Below, in pieces: positions 14,156 through 26,471 of a DNA stretch of 64,000 nucleotides (positions are counted from its first letter, which is position 1; the number at the start of each line of letters is the position of its first letter). The stretch covers positions 4,898,001-4,962,000 of the forward strand of contig NW_020825288.1 in NCBI RefSeq assembly GCF_003286085.1, written 5' to 3'. A model generated the notes under the pieces. It was not told the DNA's origin and ran no database searches. It worked only from the letters and a program-made list of their open reading frames with translations. The DNA is from Drosophila persimilis (taxonomy: Eukaryota; Arthropoda; Insecta; Diptera; Drosophilidae). The position numbers and the translations under genes were made by a program.

Positions 14156-17100
14156 GTAAGTACCTAGATATCGAGACAGATGTTCAGGTCATCTTTTGGG
14201 GGCGTTTCTCTGCGCTGGTTAATTGAGACTTTATTGCGAATTAGTGTGGACCAAGTGGAGAATGTCCGAGCAGATCATGGCTAGCAATTAATTTACTCAT
14301 TAGACCATTTCTGTCGCATTATTGATCCACAAACGGGGAACGCGGCTCACAGCTCACAGAGCCATTTTATCTTGTATTCTGTTCCAATGGGGGAGCAGTT
14401 CTGGGAAACAGCATCAGAACTGCCCCAGAATCCGCTGCTCGATTCCCATGGGGGGTAACGACTTCCTCGTTACAGTTTCAACATTTTAGGGAATTCGGCT
14501 AACAAGAAACGCTCATAACTCAATTAAGAAACAGGCTATAATTGCTCCGACCATAAATGTGGGCGAGCAGTAGATCGAATGGCAGATGGTGTTGCAGTTG
14601 AAGTTGCACTGCCCCGTGCCCCTCCTCTGGTTGCGCCACTGACTGTCAGCTTATAGAGCTACTCTCAGTCAAGTCCAGTCCAGTCCGCCGAGTCGGTGTG
14701 TCACCTGTTTTGTTGATCTGCTGCCGCCGTTTACAAATGCCATTGACAATCCCCTCTCGAAAAGTGTCCCCACCAATTCCACTCGAAATGTGGCCGGACA
14801 ACGTGCTAATGAAAAAGACAGACACATGGCAACGACTTGGTCAGTCAACCCGCCAGTGGTCGGAGGAGCCAGTGCAGCATCATCTCGCACTAGATAACCA
14901 ATTTAGTCGGGTCCATGGATGACTGGTCCGTGGACAAGATGCGTGTGCAATCGATTGTGCGAAGAACATGTGTTAATTATGCTGTTAAGCGGCGTTGCAT
15001 CGATGTCAAACAGTAGCCACAATTGATATTGATGTGGACAGGTTTATGAGAAGTGGTCATGAGAGTGGTTCCAGAATGCCACTGAGAATGGGAAAGCCAG
15101 AACGCAGTCCGACGACCACACACACAAAAGATCGCGTGGCTTAGGGCTGGCTGGCCAAATGAAAGTGTCACATCACGCTAACCTTGAAATGAATCTAAAA
15201 ACTGGCGACAGAAACTAAAGCCGTTTATGGCCTGGCCTGGCCAGAACCTGGCCATTAGAATGGCTTTTGCCACGCCGGAAAGAGAAACTTGAGAGCACTT
15301 TTTGGAGACCCACCAAATAGAAAGCCAACTGAAAATTAAACACGATTTCATGGTCCTGGGCTTTGCTTTAGTTCTACGCTACTTTAATTTTTGCCATTGC
15401 CCGAACCATAGAAATGTGAAAATAATTGTGTCTAAGCACTACAATCGTGTGCCCAAAGTTTCACACGTGTTGTATGGACCTGCCCCCCCACGCAGATCGC
15501 TTGAAATTCCGCTTACTCATTCGATTCGCTCATTGGGTATGGATGTTGGTGGTGGCTGGGGATCGGTAGCAGACTCTCGGCTCTCGATAAAGGAAATTTG
15601 TTGTTTAACAAATCATTTGCATGCCACAACAGAACAAAACAAAGCCAAAACAGATCCAATCATCACAGATCATCAAATCAGAAACAGCTCACGATCCAAT
15701 CCGATATGATACGATCCGATCCGATCCCATCCCATCCGAAAGTAAAAGGTCCATTAGTTTCAACAAAAGCATTTTAATTGCCGACAAACTTGGCTATTCT
15801 AAGATGGGTCTCGTTTCTCCTGGCTCTCGGAGTGAGTGTGTGATCTGTGGATGGATAAGTTTCAGAGCTCCAGAGACTCCAGTCTGTTCATTTTGGAATG
15901 CTGATAGCTTTCGTTTCATTCACTTTCGTTCACACCTCACTTTGGGCCACGCAAATTAGCGAAACGCTGTAAAAATTCATTGTTCGACTCAGGAGTCGAC
16001 TTAACGGTTCCGAAATGACAATTGGCCATTAGCATAATACAAACCGAATGCCGACTGTCGACTGTCGACTGCCGAATGCCAAATGCCGACTGCCGCGCTG
16101 CTGCCAATTCGTCGCGGTCGCTCTGGAACTGGAGTTTGGGATGGTAGTGCTTTGAGTATCTCGCGTGACGAATGACTTCTGACCTCTAGAATAATGAAGA
16201 TGTTAGCCCAGAAGATACATCCACACAGCCTGACACATTTCGTGGTCTCACTCCACCTCTCTCAAGTGTGTTCTCATCCCATTTAAACAAATTTGGAATT
16301 TCCGGTGCTGTTTGCTCTTCAGCATGTGTAAAACATTTTCACTTTTTCTTTTGCCACTTGAGGCATCTTCTTTTACTTTTTACTTTTGGAGGCCTCAGAA
16401 CCTGCAGTATCCCGCATCGAATGGGGTTTTCATTTGACAGCTGTCATGTTGAGTATTGTGATGAAATTTCCATAAAGTAACACATTTTCCTGCCTCTCCC
16501 CAATGCGTGAGAGCTTTCCAAAGGTGTTCAAGTGTTGAAGTTTCTCCACGCACTTTGTGCGAAGATCTAATCATGAGATTCTATATTTAGACATGAAACA
16601 TGACTTGCCAATTTTCTGGTGCTATGATCATCCATGTATCATAATTTGGATCTAAAGCGTTTAAGCCAAATTAAACCGCCATTCAATGTGGCCATTCGGC
16701 AATTTGCGGACACTATTCTTCTCAGAGAGTAAGCAATTTATCCTACAATTAAAACGATTCAAACGGATTGCACAACCATCCAAAGTTCGGCGGAGTCTTT
16801 TCCTTACATAACACAACAATTTCAATAATAATACTACGAAGAGTAGTGCCAGTAAGTAGTAAAAGTAATGTCCAGACCATGGTTTGTGCTATGCTATGAC
16901 ACATGTGTCTGCACACGGCATTTAAGCCGAATCGCGTACAAAATTCAACGTCTTTTCCGTTTTTAATCTTTTATGACAGACCGTCGCAGAGCAGGGCTAA
17001 TTGTTTTTAATGCTTTTGTTTTTGCGACCACGACTGTGGCCAGAAGAAAGTGCACGAATTAAAGGCAAACAGTGTCAACGGCAAATGAAACATTCCAAAA

Positions 17101-20100
17101 AAACAGAGACCTTTTGGCCAAATGCCGCGTGCCTTGACGCGTAGACGCTCCATTAATACATTTTATTTTGTTTGCTTTCTTTTATATTTGTTATGGCTTT
17201 TTAATAATTTACCACACACTCAGAGAAACTGAGAGCGAGAGGGCGAGAGGCAGATTAAGAAAAGAAACAGAAACAGAGACAGATGTTGGAGCACGTCTGG
17301 CTCCAATGCAACGTGAAATTTTCTTATACAATCGCGGGGCAAGTTCATCAGAGTCCGCCACCAGCCGGCAGACATCTTTCACAATAATTTGAGTCTTCAG
17401 CCCCGATGAAACATATAGATTTCGGCGTGAAAGTTTTATGACAGGCCTAACAGAACATCAGCCACATACCCACATCGAAGCCATGCAATGGCGATGGCTA
17501 TGGCGATGCGATACGAAGCGATGCGATCCGATTATGATGATCGTTTTGATGGCTAGCCAAGGCCGTGGCTCGGGCGGTGGCGGTGGCTGAAACGGTGGCA
17601 ACTACATCCCAGCATCTAATCCAGATGCAGCTGCGAGCCTCCAACTTGATAGCCATTTTTCTTATTTGATATCCCTTACCTGTGTTTGGGGTATATAAAT
17701 ATCGTACAGGTGTAGGAAGATCGACCCATAGTCCTTGTTGGAACGGAAAAATACCAAGAGGAATCAGTTGATTTATAACATATCTACTGTTTGTTCTTCA
17801 ATGCCTTAATAAATGCCTCAATCATCGAAAGAGATCGAAATCTTTCCTCTTTCCAATCGCACAGCTAGCAAAGACTCTTCCGAAGGGTACTCCCAAGTCG
17901 ATCACTTACACTGAGAGCATTTTTACTGGCGTTTTAATTGAAAAATGTTAGCGGCTCTTGGCCACTTTGCACATAACTGACAAAACACCGCGGGTCTCGA
18001 ATGCACCGGCTCTGACTGCAGATGTGGGTACGGCGTCTGTGGTCTGTGGTCTGGGATGTGAGTCTGGATCTCGGTCTGGGGATATGTTTTCATCTTCTTC
18101 GTTTTCTTGCTTTTCGTGTGCTGCTTTGCTGCCTCTGTTCTAATCTTAATCGCTGCTAATCACAAGCGATCAATTTTTTTTTCAAAGCAATGCCAAAGAA
18201 GACGTGCAGGCAATTTGAAAAACTATAGAGCCTAGTGGATAGCCTTGTGCTCCATTTCGAGGTGAGAAGCATTCAATCCTGGCCACCAAGCACCCAAAAC
18301 GTTGCATGCTACACATCCATAGTGAGTCCGGGAGCCGGGAATCGGGAGCTGCTGCTGCCGTTGCTGTTGCAAGTCTGAAATCCAGAATCCAGGGAGGCAA
18401 CGAGTTGCTAACACGTCTGGGGCGAGGCACCTTGCAGTTGCAGTTTGGAGTTTGATTGCTGGCAGTTGATTTGATGCATGCGAGGCATAAACTGACCTTG
18501 ACTACATGCCCAGCCCCAGTCCCAGTCCCAGCCGAAGCCGAAGCCCCAGCACCGGGACTACGTTCGACTACGAGTAATGTAATGGCCCGAAATGCGGAGT
18601 TAACCATGCCCACAAGCCACACACGACATGCCAAAGCCAATGCCAAAGCCAAACCCCCTGACATTTGCATAACACGCAGGCAAAGAATGGATATGTATGA
18701 TATGGAATGGTTCCTGCAGAGCCAACGATCTGCCGCATATAGATTTGACTTACTGCTGCCGCCCTCCTGTCTCCAGCTCTCCACCCTCCTCCTCCTGTCC
18801 TCCATCTTGTAAGCCGACTTGAGTGGAGTTTGATTTATGTGCCACAAGTGTGACTGCCGTTAGGTAAGCTGTAAGTTGCACTGTTGCTACTCGTACATAT
18901 GCAACTGCCAGCAGTACTCCAAACTCCATACCGGAGATCCCCGAGAGCGGCATAGAGAGTTCACCTCGGCCGGGGCGTTGCACGGTGTCCGATTATGCAA
19001 TATTGATTGCACAATAATTGGCGAAAGGGCGCAATCGCAATCGCAAATAATCCATACAAGGTGTCGATGTCTCTCGCAGGCTCACTAACGAGCTCCCGAA
19101 GCCTCTTTCTTTCTCTCGATCTGGGCCTAGTCGGACAGTCTAACAGGCAAACAAATGCTGCCATAAAGACTCATAACTACAAAATAGAATACAATTCTCA
19201 GACTTCCGCCATGCGTACAATGGGATTGAGTGAAGAAAATGTTAGGAAATTGTAAAATAAATAGTTTCAATTGTGGCAAAAATATGATATGCTTGAGGGA
19301 AGGTGTGGCAAATTTTTGGAGAGAAGATTAATTAAGGATTGGTCATGATTGGATTGACAAATTCGATGTAATCTCTTGTAATATACGAGATGGGATTATA
19401 TAGTGTTCTACAGAATAATTTACATTTCATTAAAATCTAATCATACCAAAGAACTTTTATCCTCGTAACTTTTGCCACCAGCAGGGAAAATGCAATTCTT
19501 AGAGCAAATTCCTCTTATGATTCCACACAATTACATCGTAGGATCTATCCACAGTGCCTCTGTGTGGTCAAGTTTGGAGTAAGAGTATCAGCATATATCG
19601 CGTTCGGCAAAACTGTTGTCCATGTTGCACTTTAATATGATAACAAATTATGGCCAGACGGGCCGTGTAACCAGAGTCTAGTGCGGCGCTTTACATGCTC
19701 TCCACAGAACTGCTCCAAACTGCAGAGGCCACACATATATGGCCAAGAGCAGGAGAATCACCAGCATCTGCATCAGCACCAGCACCAGCACCACCAAGAG
19801 GAGGGGGGCTCTCCACCGAAGCTGGCTCTATGGCTTTTATGATTATCATGATATACGAGTGCCCATTGTTTTCGGGAGCAGGCAACAACTCGATGGCCAA
19901 GACATACCCCACCGAAAGAGAGACTCACCAAAAATGGTTAAGCCAAAACCAGGGAGCTGTGTGTAAAATTTAAATGAGCAGCAAGCCAAGTCATGGCTAC
20001 GGCTATGGCTTTGGCTATAGGAAGGTACTAGCTGACGGTAAGCCGATGAGTTTCACAAAACTGTTGGCAGGCAACAATTTGTTGCTTTTGCTTTTCCAGC

Positions 20101-23100
20101 TCGGGATTTTCTTTGGGATTTTGTAGCTGCGGTTCTCCATAACATTCCGGTATACTCGTACAGTATTCAGCTTATCAGAGCACATTAGGTGAGAATTGTG
20201 TCACCTAATTAGCGTAAATGAATCAAAGAGTCAAACCAAGTCAGTTAGCCGACTGGAAAGAGTCGGTTAGACAGTCGTCAGGCAGTCAGCCATCGAATTG
20301 GCTGTGGAGGAGGGCTGTCTGCGGCCTAATCCGAACCAATCTCGTTTTCAAAACGTGACAACACAGAGCCACAAAATGAGGCATTTGAAGCCTTTTGGGC
20401 TAATTTCGAGCGTCACTAAAGAGGCACAGCAACAGCCACAAACGGAGTTAAACAAAGCCAAGAAATTTAAATAGAATTTACAGTGGCCAAAATGTCGAAT
20501 AAACGTGACAAATGCCAAATGCCACATGCCGCAAGCCGCAAGTCCCAAGCCGGAAAGAGACCGAGATAGGTTTTTCGTGCGAATTTTAATTGCATTCATG
20601 TGCTAAACCAAGAGATTAGTTTAAGCAGCCCAAAAAGCGTGCTAGTTGCTAGGCGATTCAAAGGAATGAAAGAACTTTAGGAGACTCCAAAAAAGCTAAA
20701 CGAATTATTCCTAAAAAGAGACTAATTATATTAAAGGTTGGAGCTAGGAACCATACATACAACGTTAGTTAAGGAAACTGGCTAATATTTATAGGACAAC
20801 ATGCTGTGAGATCAGTGGATCATGAAAAGCCATCAACCAAGAGAGAGCCTAGCCTCTCTGTGAATCTGGGAAACCTTTCTGAAGGAGAGTCCAGGAGACC
20901 ACCTGGAATTCACTCACATAATCATCAAGAATGAAGGCACAGAACCCCAACATATTTAGGCCCAAATGGAAACCAACAATCCGGATTAGAGGCTGGACAA
21001 GTGCAAGTTTGTCTGTCAATGTCATTAAAAAAAAAGAGTAGAAAAAGAGCAAATCTTGGAAACAGCAGCATTTAAAGTCTTTTACTTTCTTAAGGCCATT
21101 CTTGGATTTTCTTTTTATTGTTCCTATTATGATTGCCATTACCATTATGATTTCTGTGTTAAGCCCGAGCATCGCCACATGCCAATCTGTACTTAGAACG
21201 TGAGCTGATGATGCGACGAGCGACAACGATGAAAGACAATAATGATGATGATGGAGATGGGGTTCGAGTTGGAGAGATGAAGATGAATTTGATGCCTCGG
21301 ACAGTTGACCATTTTGTCGCACTATTGAGTGCACAGGTGGAGCGGCAGAGGACCAGCGAAGCAGAGGAGGGTACAAGAAGTTCTTGGCCATTGACAAAAA
21401 CAACTTTCACCGGGCTTAGAATGCCGCCGCAGTGACATCTTTCAAAAACATTGCTTTCTTTAGAAAGAGGAATGCCAAATGAGGCCTACGACGAGCAGCC
21501 GAGTCAAAGCAAAAACCAAAACTGCTCGAACAAATTTCCCAGTAAAGATCAATCAAGAGGCGACATAAATCATTCACTTGGCTGGGGCCGAACCCTAGGC
21601 AGCGAATGCTTTATTAAAGCCCAAGTTAATTAGTCAATTAGGAAAGGGCCAAGCCCCCAACTCCAGACCGAACCCAAATCCCAAACATAAGTCCAAGAAT
21701 TGCATCATTTATCTGTATGAAATTTCTCTTTTTGGGGTCACACGCGCTTTTGGCTACACAGAACCCAAAGGCACCCAAGGCACCCAAAGGCACCGGCAGC
21801 AGCGGCAACAAAATTCCTCAGATACTCGTACACAGATAAAGATACATTCAATTTCAGTTATGAAATATGAAGAAAATTTGCAGGGCCCCCGACTGCAGGC
21901 AGCGCTGTGGCATTTCAAAAAAGGTTCCCGCACTGCCGCCCAGAGGCCCGGCGGACACAAACAAATTACGGTAATCGGCTTTAATTAACGCTGTGTTTTA
22001 CAATATTCGTATCTGGCCCAAAGGTTTCGGGTTTCGTTTACGGACTTCAGATTCGTTTAGCTTTTCATTTAGGGCCCCTCGAGGGGCGTTGAACTGATTT
22101 GCGCAAAAGGCGTTGGCCATTCAAAATGTTACAAATAAATTCTCACAGTGAAACCCCAAAAGAGATTTCAATCTTCAATCAAAGCTTACACACGGCCAAA
22201 TCGCACCTTTTGTCAGAACTTTTGGGTCCCTTCTGCGCTAAATGCTCTCTCGTGTGGTACTCGACTCGTATCGTATTGTATCTGGTCCACATTTGTTTCT
22301 ATCTGGAGTAAAGCAAATAGTTTGAGGTACGCAGTCGTACGCTCGATTTCACGCTTTAAATATTTGGCTCGCCGCACAATTGTTAATCAAGAAAAATGGT
22401 AACAGTCCGCCCCGATGTTTGTTTAACCTAACACAAAGCAATCTTTGAACCAAGCCGCCAAAAGAATGTCTGTGTTTCCCTATCTTCTCTTTTTTTAGGA
22501 AGACACAACGCGGAATTAGAAACGTGTCTTGTCTGTCACACACAAAGCCACGAAAAACCAAAACTAAATTTCTAAAATTGCAGGAAGTAAACACTTAAGA
22601 TAGATCTCTTGGATACTTTTTTCGCAGTGCCAAAAATTCCGAACGTTCGAATGCCAAGGTGGCATTTTGAGGAAAGGCCAAATCAAAAAGTCATTTCCCG
22701 GGAGCTTAAAGTTTTTTTTTTTAACAACATGTGGGGCCAGACCAATTAGAGCTAAGAACAGCAGTCTCTAGGTGATCTCCACCCACTTCCTATGGGTACA
22801 GTAGAGCCCCTGCTGGGTTTGGCAACAGGTCCCCTTCAACATGAGCAAATTGAATTGTTTTATTTTACTGTCTAAAGAGTGGCCGCTGCCGCTGCTGCTC
22901 CAGTGCCAATGCCCCCCAAAAGCCCACAAATCGCTGGCCAGATTAGCAATCTAAGGCAAAGAAATGGGCAAATATTGGCGTATTTCTGCCGTTTTTTATG
23001 AATAACCCCGCCATTTCACCCGTTCTTTCTCCTTTTGGGCGTTCTCTTCGAGTACGCGAATTGGTGCCCCCGCCGGCTGGCTTTTTTCCTCTTTTTATGA

Positions 23101-26038
23101 TGCAACCAAACGTGAGCGCATTAAATAAGCCGGCCAAAACTGCCTTAAATACGATCACTTACAACTCTCGGCCCCCAAGACAATTGAGGCGCAGGCGCAG
23201 GCGCAGGCGCAGGCGCTGACACAGGACCAGGCCTACATCTGAACGGTGACTGAAGAGTGGCCACTGGGGGGGGAGGGGTGCCGGTTTCCAGACATACACA
23301 AATTCAATGCTGTGGCCAGCAGAAACAAAGCTGAAATAAAATTTTCTCAGCTCATATTTCACCCAGCCTGGGCATAATATTACGCCCAATTTGGCTCTGT
23401 ACTTGTACTGGGGATCGTTTCGTTTCGTTTCGTTTCTCGGACTCGGGGGCCCCTTGTTAACAACCGTTCAGTTACAATGGAATAGCGTTAGCTCTTGTTC
23501 CTGTTCTGTTTTTGGGGATTGGATGGCATCAGATGGAAGGGTATACTGAATTGGTGATGGGCTTGGTCTGGTCTGTAAATAGCCAAAAAGTATGTGGACA
23601 AGGGCAAAAACTATTGGAATTGGATTCCTTAAGAACAAAGAACTGTTTCCATTTAGAAAACAAATACGATCATATAAAATCCGTGTTTACTTTCTGATAG
23701 AAGAGCTTCTTGCGATATCCTGGATCCATGAATGGCGAATGGATGGTATCACTCCCGTAGAGTTCTTCTGGAACCTTTTATTGAGGACATATTTTTATCT
23801 TCCCTCCTGGAAGTGTACAAAGACTTCGGTGTGCCACAAAGTCTATCTTTATTCACCAAAGTTTTGTTTGTTTTTGGCTTATTTTCGATGCTGGACGGCA
23901 CCACCACCACGAGAAAGAGCTGCAGCAGCAGCAGCAGCACTGGAAGCAGCAACTTAATCAGCAGGCAACGAAAACCAAACCTTAAGCGGATGCTGTTAGA
24001 ATTTGCACAGGGGCCACGAACCACCCAACCCAGGGATCCAAGATACCCGCGAAAGAGGCAGGGCTGTGGGGCTGTGGCTGTGGCTAGACATACAATTCCC
24101 ATGACTGCGGGGCGGTTAGCAATCGATTTTTTTGTGGCGGATTTATGTTCCGTGTTAAGTGCATAAAACCGAACGAAATAACTGCAAAATACTAAAAATT
24201 AGCTGTAATTAAAATTGTCAGTTTTTTGTCGGTTTAAAAATGAACATTAACAAAAGACTGAGGCAGCGAACGCGACTCGTTGGAATGGTGCCTCTGCAGC
24301 TGTTTGTTTTGCAATTTTCATTTTCACCCGAAAAACGAAAGCAGCTAAATGAAACCAAATGATTCTCGGAAAAGAAAATAGCAAATGCACCTGTTCACAG
24401 CCTCAGAAACAGAGTCAGAGACACAGCTACAGATACAGATACAGTGGAATCAGCCGCCAAATCTTTGGCAAATCAACTTGAATCATCATTAGGCAGCTGT
24501 CATTGTCACACAGATAGCTATGGTTTTGGTTCGGTGAAATGCAAATTGCCTTTCCGCCACTCTCGAACCCCCCTGTACCCCTCTTGTACCCCTTTCGAAA
24601 ACATTTTCGGGCATTTTCAACGCTCGCCGTGTAAACATTTCCGCCGACATTTGATTGCCGCAATGTTGCAAAAGTTACAATTTGCGCTTCCTTGTGCGAC
24701 ATTTCATTTAGCAATTGTCGCTTTGTCATTTGCTGTTGCTGTTGCTGTTGCTCTTTCTCTGGCTGGCTTTTCTTCGATCTGGCTTTCTCCAGATCGTGAT
24801 GATCATCTCTCTGTCTCTGGGCCGGCTCATCAGTATGCACAAAATCGTGTTGGCCCTGGCTCTTTCGTTGAAAGCGAAAGGTCTGCCGCCATCTGGCTCG
24901 AAATTGATTCATTTTTTTCGGGGGGTCTTTTGTTCAGATTGTTCTGTGTTTACACTGGATTAAATGAATTTTGATTGGATTATGGAATCGTTCAATTTAT
25001 GAGCTTAACATGTAAATGACTTAATAGAAATGTTATCAAATTATTAGTTAAAATATGTAACTTTCTTTGGCCAACTGCCGGAGTAGCATTGATCAATCAA
25101 TGGGTGTTTTGGTGGCTCTTTGGCTTGATGTTCTCCACAGCCTTTCTCCGCATCCATCAACCCAATAAGGTTGACTTCGTTTTGGGCTCCTAATTCGTTT
25201 AAACTGTGGTGCTGGACAGCTTTTATGGAGCATAAAACGCACGACAACAAACGCCTGACCACAAGACGAGAGTCGAGAGTCGAGAGACGAGAAACGAGAA
25301 GCCAGAGAATGTATCATAATTTTCATGTACCAATAACTCAGTTAAGTGCAATCTCATGGGCAAAATTGATTTTCCTCTTGTTCCTAGTTGCTTTGGCTAA
25401 TATTTTAGCTCCAACTTCTTCTGTTTTCTGCCCTGATTTCAATTTAATTAATGATATTGAACATCGTGTGTGCCCGTTCTGAACCCTCTCAGTTCTGCTC
25501 GAGGGTTTTGTAATCGAAATTATGAATGGACTCGCTGGTGGGGAGGCTCGAGACCCAGTACATCAATCCATGTGCCACATGTGCCTCACAAGAGAGCAAC
25601 GCAGACGCAGCCCCACTTCAAAGAGAGGCAGGAAAGAGCAGAAGCAGCAGCAACAGTCACAGTCACAGCAACAGCCTGTCTTTGCCGAGTGAAATGCAGG
25701 CACACAAAGATAAAGATACAGATACACAGACACGATCCGCTTTTCCTCGCTCAACACGCTCAAAACACAACTCCGACTCAAAAGCAAACACAAAACACCG
25801 TCTCGAGTGGAGAGTGGGACTTTGAGCCGTTTGTGTTTGCTGCTCATTTCTTTGGCTTTCTTTGTTTTGGCTCGAATGGTGGATTGTGGCTTTCTTTCGC
25901 GCTCGATCGTCGACAGTGGTTCACAACGCTCTCCATTGTCAAGGCGAACGCACGCAGAGCCCAGAGCAGCATTGTAGACCCGACCCGTAGCAGCGCAGCA
26001 CCGTGGCAGCAGCAAAGAAAACCCCTCGAAAAGAAACT
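14156..26038. other. Non-coding DNA upstream of the 26 kb promoter
   Basis: No gene is supported in about 11.9 kb. Repeats seen include CCGAT-type near 15693-15735, GCCGACT/GTCGACT near 16045-16094, CACCAG-type near 19768-19796 and GGCGCA-type at 23187-23216. GAGTC/GAGAC-rich sequence occurs at about 25265-25305. A TATATAAATA-like box occurs at about 17692, but I cannot pair it with a credible Inr or DPE. Long frames at 18182-18847 (minus), 20849-21403 (minus) and 25470-26045 (plus) have no recognisable domain or splice context and look accidental. Confidence 0.5.
23187..23216. repeat. GGCGCA hexanucleotide repeat
   Basis: Nearly perfect run of about five GCAGGC units; it opens spurious reading frames on both strands. 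Confidence 0.75.
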
Positions 26039-26103
26039 TATATAACGACTGATTAGCCCGACGTTTACTTTAGTTATTCGGTCAACTCTCGACGGGCAGG
26101 TTC
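26039..26103 (+). promoter_or_regulatory. Core promoter: TATA box, Inr and DPE
   Basis: TATATAA lies at 26039-26045. An Inr-like TTAGTT has its A at 26072, placing the TATA box about 33 bp upstream. GGTTC at 26099-26103 fits the DPE consensus RGWYV exactly at +28 to +32 from that A. This spacing of elements is characteristic of a focused, developmentally regulated Drosophila promoter. The transcript runs on the plus strand toward the ZP-domain gene, which needs an upstream first exon. Assignment to that gene is inferred, because 17 kb separates them. Confidence 0.6.
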
Positions 26104-26471
26104 GCAGCGATCGCGACCAACAAAAGCAAATTCAAGCGCGACACTGGCCAGGAAGTTCAGTTCTTCAACAAGGAATACCCCCAGAGTCAAGTGCAATCCC
26201 ATCCAATCCTATAACCCTACATATGTGCAATGTGTGTAATCAACAAACAGTGATCATTTACATACATGAATAAAACTTATCATAAAAGTGCAGCGTGACT
26301 CAGCATTGATCACCGAAAGAACGAGGAAGAACTCAACCGAACCGAACCGAACCGTACGGAACAGAACAGAACAGAAAGGAAAGGATACTTTTTGGAAGAA
26401 TTCTGACACTCACGAGTCCAAGTTACAGTTGCAGTTGCAGTTGCAGTTGCAAGATATTCTTCCCGCATCAA
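26072..26471 (+). other. Probable non-coding first exon (5'UTR)
   Basis: The segment runs from the predicted start site to a consensus donor, CAA|GTGAGT, at 26472. It contains several short upstream ATGs closed quickly by stops, with no long frame of coding character. It includes a short CCGAA repeat (about 26336-26352) and four CAGTTG units (about 26425-26450). The next usable acceptors on this strand are at 33233 and 43880. The simplest model is exon 1 of the ZP-domain gene mRNA. Confidence 0.5.

Noticed and set aside
17690..17720. TATATAAATA box as a second promoter
   Set aside because: No Inr or DPE at the right spacing and no exon-like sequence with a donor downstream.
18182..18847. 221-codon minus-strand frame
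   Set aside because: Composition follows repeated GCC/GGC-type units; no recognisable domain and the opposite strand is also open.
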